64,000 nt of DNA from Climacteris rufus (Eukaryota; Chordata; Aves; Passeriformes; Climacteridae), in assembly GCA_013398175.1 (NCBI GenBank), contig VZRZ01008555.1, positions 1,584,331 to 1,648,330 on the forward strand. Reading direction: 5' to 3'. Within the stretch, counting starts at the first letter, position 1. The number at the start of each line of letters is the position of its first letter. The notes beneath the pieces were generated by a model. It made no database searches. It was not told the origin of the DNA and saw nothing but the letters and a program-made list of their open reading frames with translations. A program made the translations under genes and the position numbers. This document shows positions 61,101 to 64,000 of the stretch, piece after piece.

Positions 61101-62121
61101 ACACTGAATTTCTACCTAGTAGCTGAATGGCAATAATTCTGTTTTGAAGTCAGGTGCTCTTCCCAGAGCTTTCAAGCCAAAATTTGCACAGAGCCAAAAA
61201 TCACCTGAAAGCTGAAATACTAAGCGAATATTTCAAGGCTCCTTTCCCAAAGAGGAGGGCAAAGCAGGGAATTTTGTTTTAGGCCTGTTTGTTTATGAGG
61301 TAGAGAAGCTAAAGGATCAGGATATAAAACCACACACTTTTCAGTTTCCATGATGAAAATATCCTGCAAAATGTTACCCGTGTGCCTAAGGATTTTCATT
61401 CCCCAGCACTTGTGGCTTATGTTGTCAGTGCTGCTGCACTAACGTTGTCATCTTTCTGGTGATGATGCTCTGGACTGCAGCTGCTGCATTTTAGAGAGGA
61501 AACAGCAAACATTGGTTTTGGTGGGCTTAAGGAAAAGAATCAAGGAAAGAGAATCTTATAGAGCGATTCTGGAGAAGTCACCTAGCCAATTCACCTGTCT
61601 TAAGGCAGGATGACATTCTCCTGTCACTCCTAGCCTACATGCCTAATACGTTCTTACAAACCATTGCTGGGTGCATATTCTTCAGCCTCTCCAGACTATC
61701 ACTTTTAATGCTGTGCTGTTCCTAGAAAGCTTTCCTGAATGCTTGAGCTTAAGTTTGTATCCCTTTAACTGTGTTTGCCAAGGACGCAGAGAAATTTATT
61801 TTTCTCTCTTTTCACAGCAACCTATTACACATTTAAAAATTCTTAGCAGATCTTTTTTTTCAGATTAAGCAATCCCATTTATGTCAGGAAATAGTCGTAT
61901 ATCATGGAACATGGTCATAACTGTCATAATTTCTGCTGCTTCCACCTGAGCTATCTGTGATGGGTATTTGTATTCCTTGCAGTCCTGTGGCCAAAACTGA
62001 ATAGTTGCTTGGTTGAAGCCTTAGTTATTCTGCAGAGAGTACCAAGAGGATTTCATCTGTCTTAGAGACTATGCATGCTTCTGTTAATGCAGTCTGGTAT
62101 GACACTAGTTTTGTCCACATG
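58191..62121. other. AT-rich unique non-coding DNA
   Basis: A small inverted repeat TCCAGGGT...ACCCTGGA lies at 59490-59515. Frames do not exceed 73 codons. No elements recognised. Confidence 0.55.
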
Positions 62122-62145
62122 ATTTAAACATCATGATGTTTAAAT
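62122..62145. repeat. perfect 24-bp palindrome
   Basis: The 12-base half ATTTAAACATCA is followed without spacer by its exact reverse complement TGATGTTTAAAT. It is AT-rich and could extrude as a cruciform or bind a dimeric factor. Confidence 0.95.
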
Positions 62146-63552
62146 TTTCCTGACTAATTGTCCTCATTTTCCTCTGGAATATAATACCTGAGGTATTCAT
62201 ATCCCCACGTTTTAACTCAGATAAAATACATATATTATGTTTTGTGTTGGCTTCTCCTGGAAATGACTCCAAGTTGCTATGAGTTCAGAGACCAAATCAC
62301 ATTACTAAAATGTTAGCTGACCTTGTCTGTGTTATATTTGTTCGCACTTGTTCCCACATTGCAAAGCTATGACCACTGTATGTGCCTACAGACTGCAGTA
62401 ATGATAAATTCAGCTGACTAGAGTAGCTGTTGCAGTGACATTCTTTGATAATATGGATGATTTCTGGGTTGTGTGAATAACTTCTGAGAGTTCTGAATCT
62501 TTTAAGAAATATTTGCTATTCAGAAATATGCAGTGATGACTTTGAACAAACAATTTTTAAATTATGAATTATCTTCAATTTCCTTTTTTTCTTTTAGTCA
62601 TTCACAGCTAAGGCTCATTTACTTGCCAAATGTCTCAAGGCAGCACTAAAACAATTTTTTGTCATATCCCACTGATCTGAAGATGACCTGTCACACTCAG
62701 TAGAAACCTTAGGGGATGAGTGTGAGGGAACAGCCCAGGGAAGTCCTACAGGAAGGATGGAGGAAAGTCAGTACCTCATGGCATGTGCTTAGCAAACCTA
62801 TCAGGCACTGACACTGATCTGGAGTGGGCACTGAAATGTTGTAGGGTTTGGTACTTGCATTTCCCTTCTTTTTTAATTCTTTAATTTAATCTTTCAAAGG
62901 TATACAGTCTCCATCCAGTTATTTCTTAAATGGATGACAAAACATTTAAAACAGAGTGACTATAAATAAAGAGTAACAACTTCAGGGCACAAGTAAACAA
63001 GATTGCCCAAAAGGTAATAAACACAATTCATTTTGCCAATATAGTTCTTTACGAATATAAGAAATCCGGCGCTTCACATAGGGATTTTGACACTGAACAT
63101 TTTCTAATAATAAGTGCGTACTTTTGCCCACGATGATAGGTGAGCAGTGTAACTGAAATTAAAAAAAAATGGCAAAAATTTTCTAAAAGTTTTCTGTCTG
63201 AAGTTAGACAGAATCTGGATCTGATTTATCTCAGTGGATAACACTATCAGTAGGAGAATGAACCTTTTTATTTATCTGACACATGCACAAAAAAAGCACT
63301 ATGGGTTATAAAAATCTCATTAATTTATTTTTTCCAAGATGTCAACTTTCTGCTACACTTTATGAATGAGCTTTGAAAGACTAACAGATTACAACTGATC
63401 AGATTTGCCTAAACTGGAGATTTTCAGTGCAGGCTAAGTTTCAACACACTAAGATTTTATCTATATTTGTAATACTCTAAGAATGTCTCTGTATTTGTAT
63501 GCATTTCAGCACAAAAAAAAAGCAGACCAGCGGATCAAAGCCGTTGTTGCTG
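62146..63552. other. AT-rich unique non-coding DNA
   Basis: No coding frame of note, no repeats recognised. Confidence 0.55.
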
Positions 63553-63615
63553 AAGCCCCTACATCTGCACCACATGTGGTCCAGGGGCTTTACTTTGGAC
63601 TAAATTTAGTCTAAA
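63553..63615. repeat. cluster of three palindromes / nested hairpin
   Basis: AAGCCCCT (63553-63560) pairs with AGGGGCTT (63583-63590) and encloses the perfect palindrome ACCACATGTGGT (63569-63580). Four bases later TTTGGACTAAA and TTTAGTCTAAA (63594-63615) form a 22-bp palindrome with one G-T type mismatch. Confidence 0.85.
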
Positions 63616-64000
63616 CTGAATATCACTAGGTCACATATGGTTTGAAGGTGTCCAAAGGCCCAGTCACTACTTTGGACTCTTATGATCCATCAGAGGTTGA
63701 AGCAGTCTCAGTGCACACCTCCAACAGTGCTTCTTGTGTCCTTTTGTCCCAAAGGAATCCCACGGGCTTGCCCTGGAAACAGAACCAGTGTGCACAACAT
63801 GGATCTGATCACGGGTTCCACACCAAAACTTCACTGCTCCAGTCCAGCTCATGCCTGGGCATGCAGATCTGTCAGCTGAATCTGCAGCTTGACAATTTCA
63901 ACGTATTTATTTTGAGTAATCTGAAAAAAAGACACAGTAACAGCTAAATTTTAAAAGATGCTATTTGTTCTGAAGGAATGCATGCTGCTGGAACCTTTCT
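63616..64000. other. GC-richer non-coding end of the window
   Basis: Frames of 101 and 65 codons (+) and 61 codons (-) overlap at 63642-63947. None resembles a known protein. The sequence runs off the window edge, so a larger feature could continue. Confidence 0.4.

Noticed and set aside
1..64000. tRNA, rRNA, snRNA genes, telomeric repeats, mitochondrial insertions, full-length retroviral or DNA-transposon genes
   Set aside because: I looked for their usual motifs (GGTTCGAATCC-type arms, TTAGGG arrays, transposase or gag/pol-like frames) and found none convincing. A profile search would be decisive.
1..64000. A previously undescribed multi-gene system
   Set aside because: No cluster of intact or related genes exists here. 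The unusual signals are isolated hairpins, palindromes and possible regulatory DNA.

Overview
The window looks like non-coding DNA from a bird nuclear genome. The base composition is AT-rich, there are no bacterial-style packed genes, and there are several decayed CR1-family LINE fragments. These include the typical CR1 3' ends with ATTCTATGATTCT-like tails. A GC-rich, LTR-like segment also carries a TATA-like box and an AATAAA signal. I see no L1, Alu or B-type SINEs that would indicate a mammal. Two assembly gaps (66 N and 1 N) mark it as draft assembly sequence. The species cannot be named from the sequence alone.

I could not support any protein-coding gene, tRNA, rRNA or CRISPR array. All open frames are short (the longest is 255 codons), match no family I recognise, and mostly overlap frames on the other strand. 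The likeliest setting is a gene desert or a very large intron.

Layout. 1-8.4 kb: AT-rich unique sequence with one short CR1 tail (3.72 kb), one small exon-like segment (4.77 kb) and a possible SINE relic. 8.4-9.5 kb: a cluster of old retroelements, with a CR1 ORF2 piece, a possible MIR-like relic and a reverse-transcriptase-like piece of another LINE. 12.1-12.3 kb: short tandem repeats followed by an 84-nt hairpin resembling a miRNA precursor. 19.9 kb: a second perfect short hairpin. 23.4-24.45 kb: the most regulatory-looking part, with a CpG-rich patch inside a 180-bp segment bounded by good splice signals, a TATA-like motif, a near-consensus RFX X-box and a second CpG cluster. 24.7 kb: a CR1 tail interrupted by a pyrimidine tract. 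28.68 kb: the sequence gap. 30.8 kb: a G-quadruplex motif. 32.5 and 33.7-33.95 kb: CR1 fragments, two of them head to tail. 44.1-44.35 kb: a tandem duplication and another exon-like segment. 48.7 kb: an (AT)14 repeat and an apparent false duplication around a single N. 51.5 kb: a MIR-like SINE relic. 52.2 kb: a 47-base A-tract 10 nt after AATAAA. 56.5-57.1 kb: the probable solo LTR. 58.0-58.2 kb: a CR1 3' end. 62.1 and 63.55-63.62 kb: perfect or near-perfect palindromes.

No set of genes acts together here. The leads worth testing are the 12.2-kb hairpin, the 23.4-24.45-kb candidate regulatory/exon region, the LTR, and the two assembly artefact candidates.
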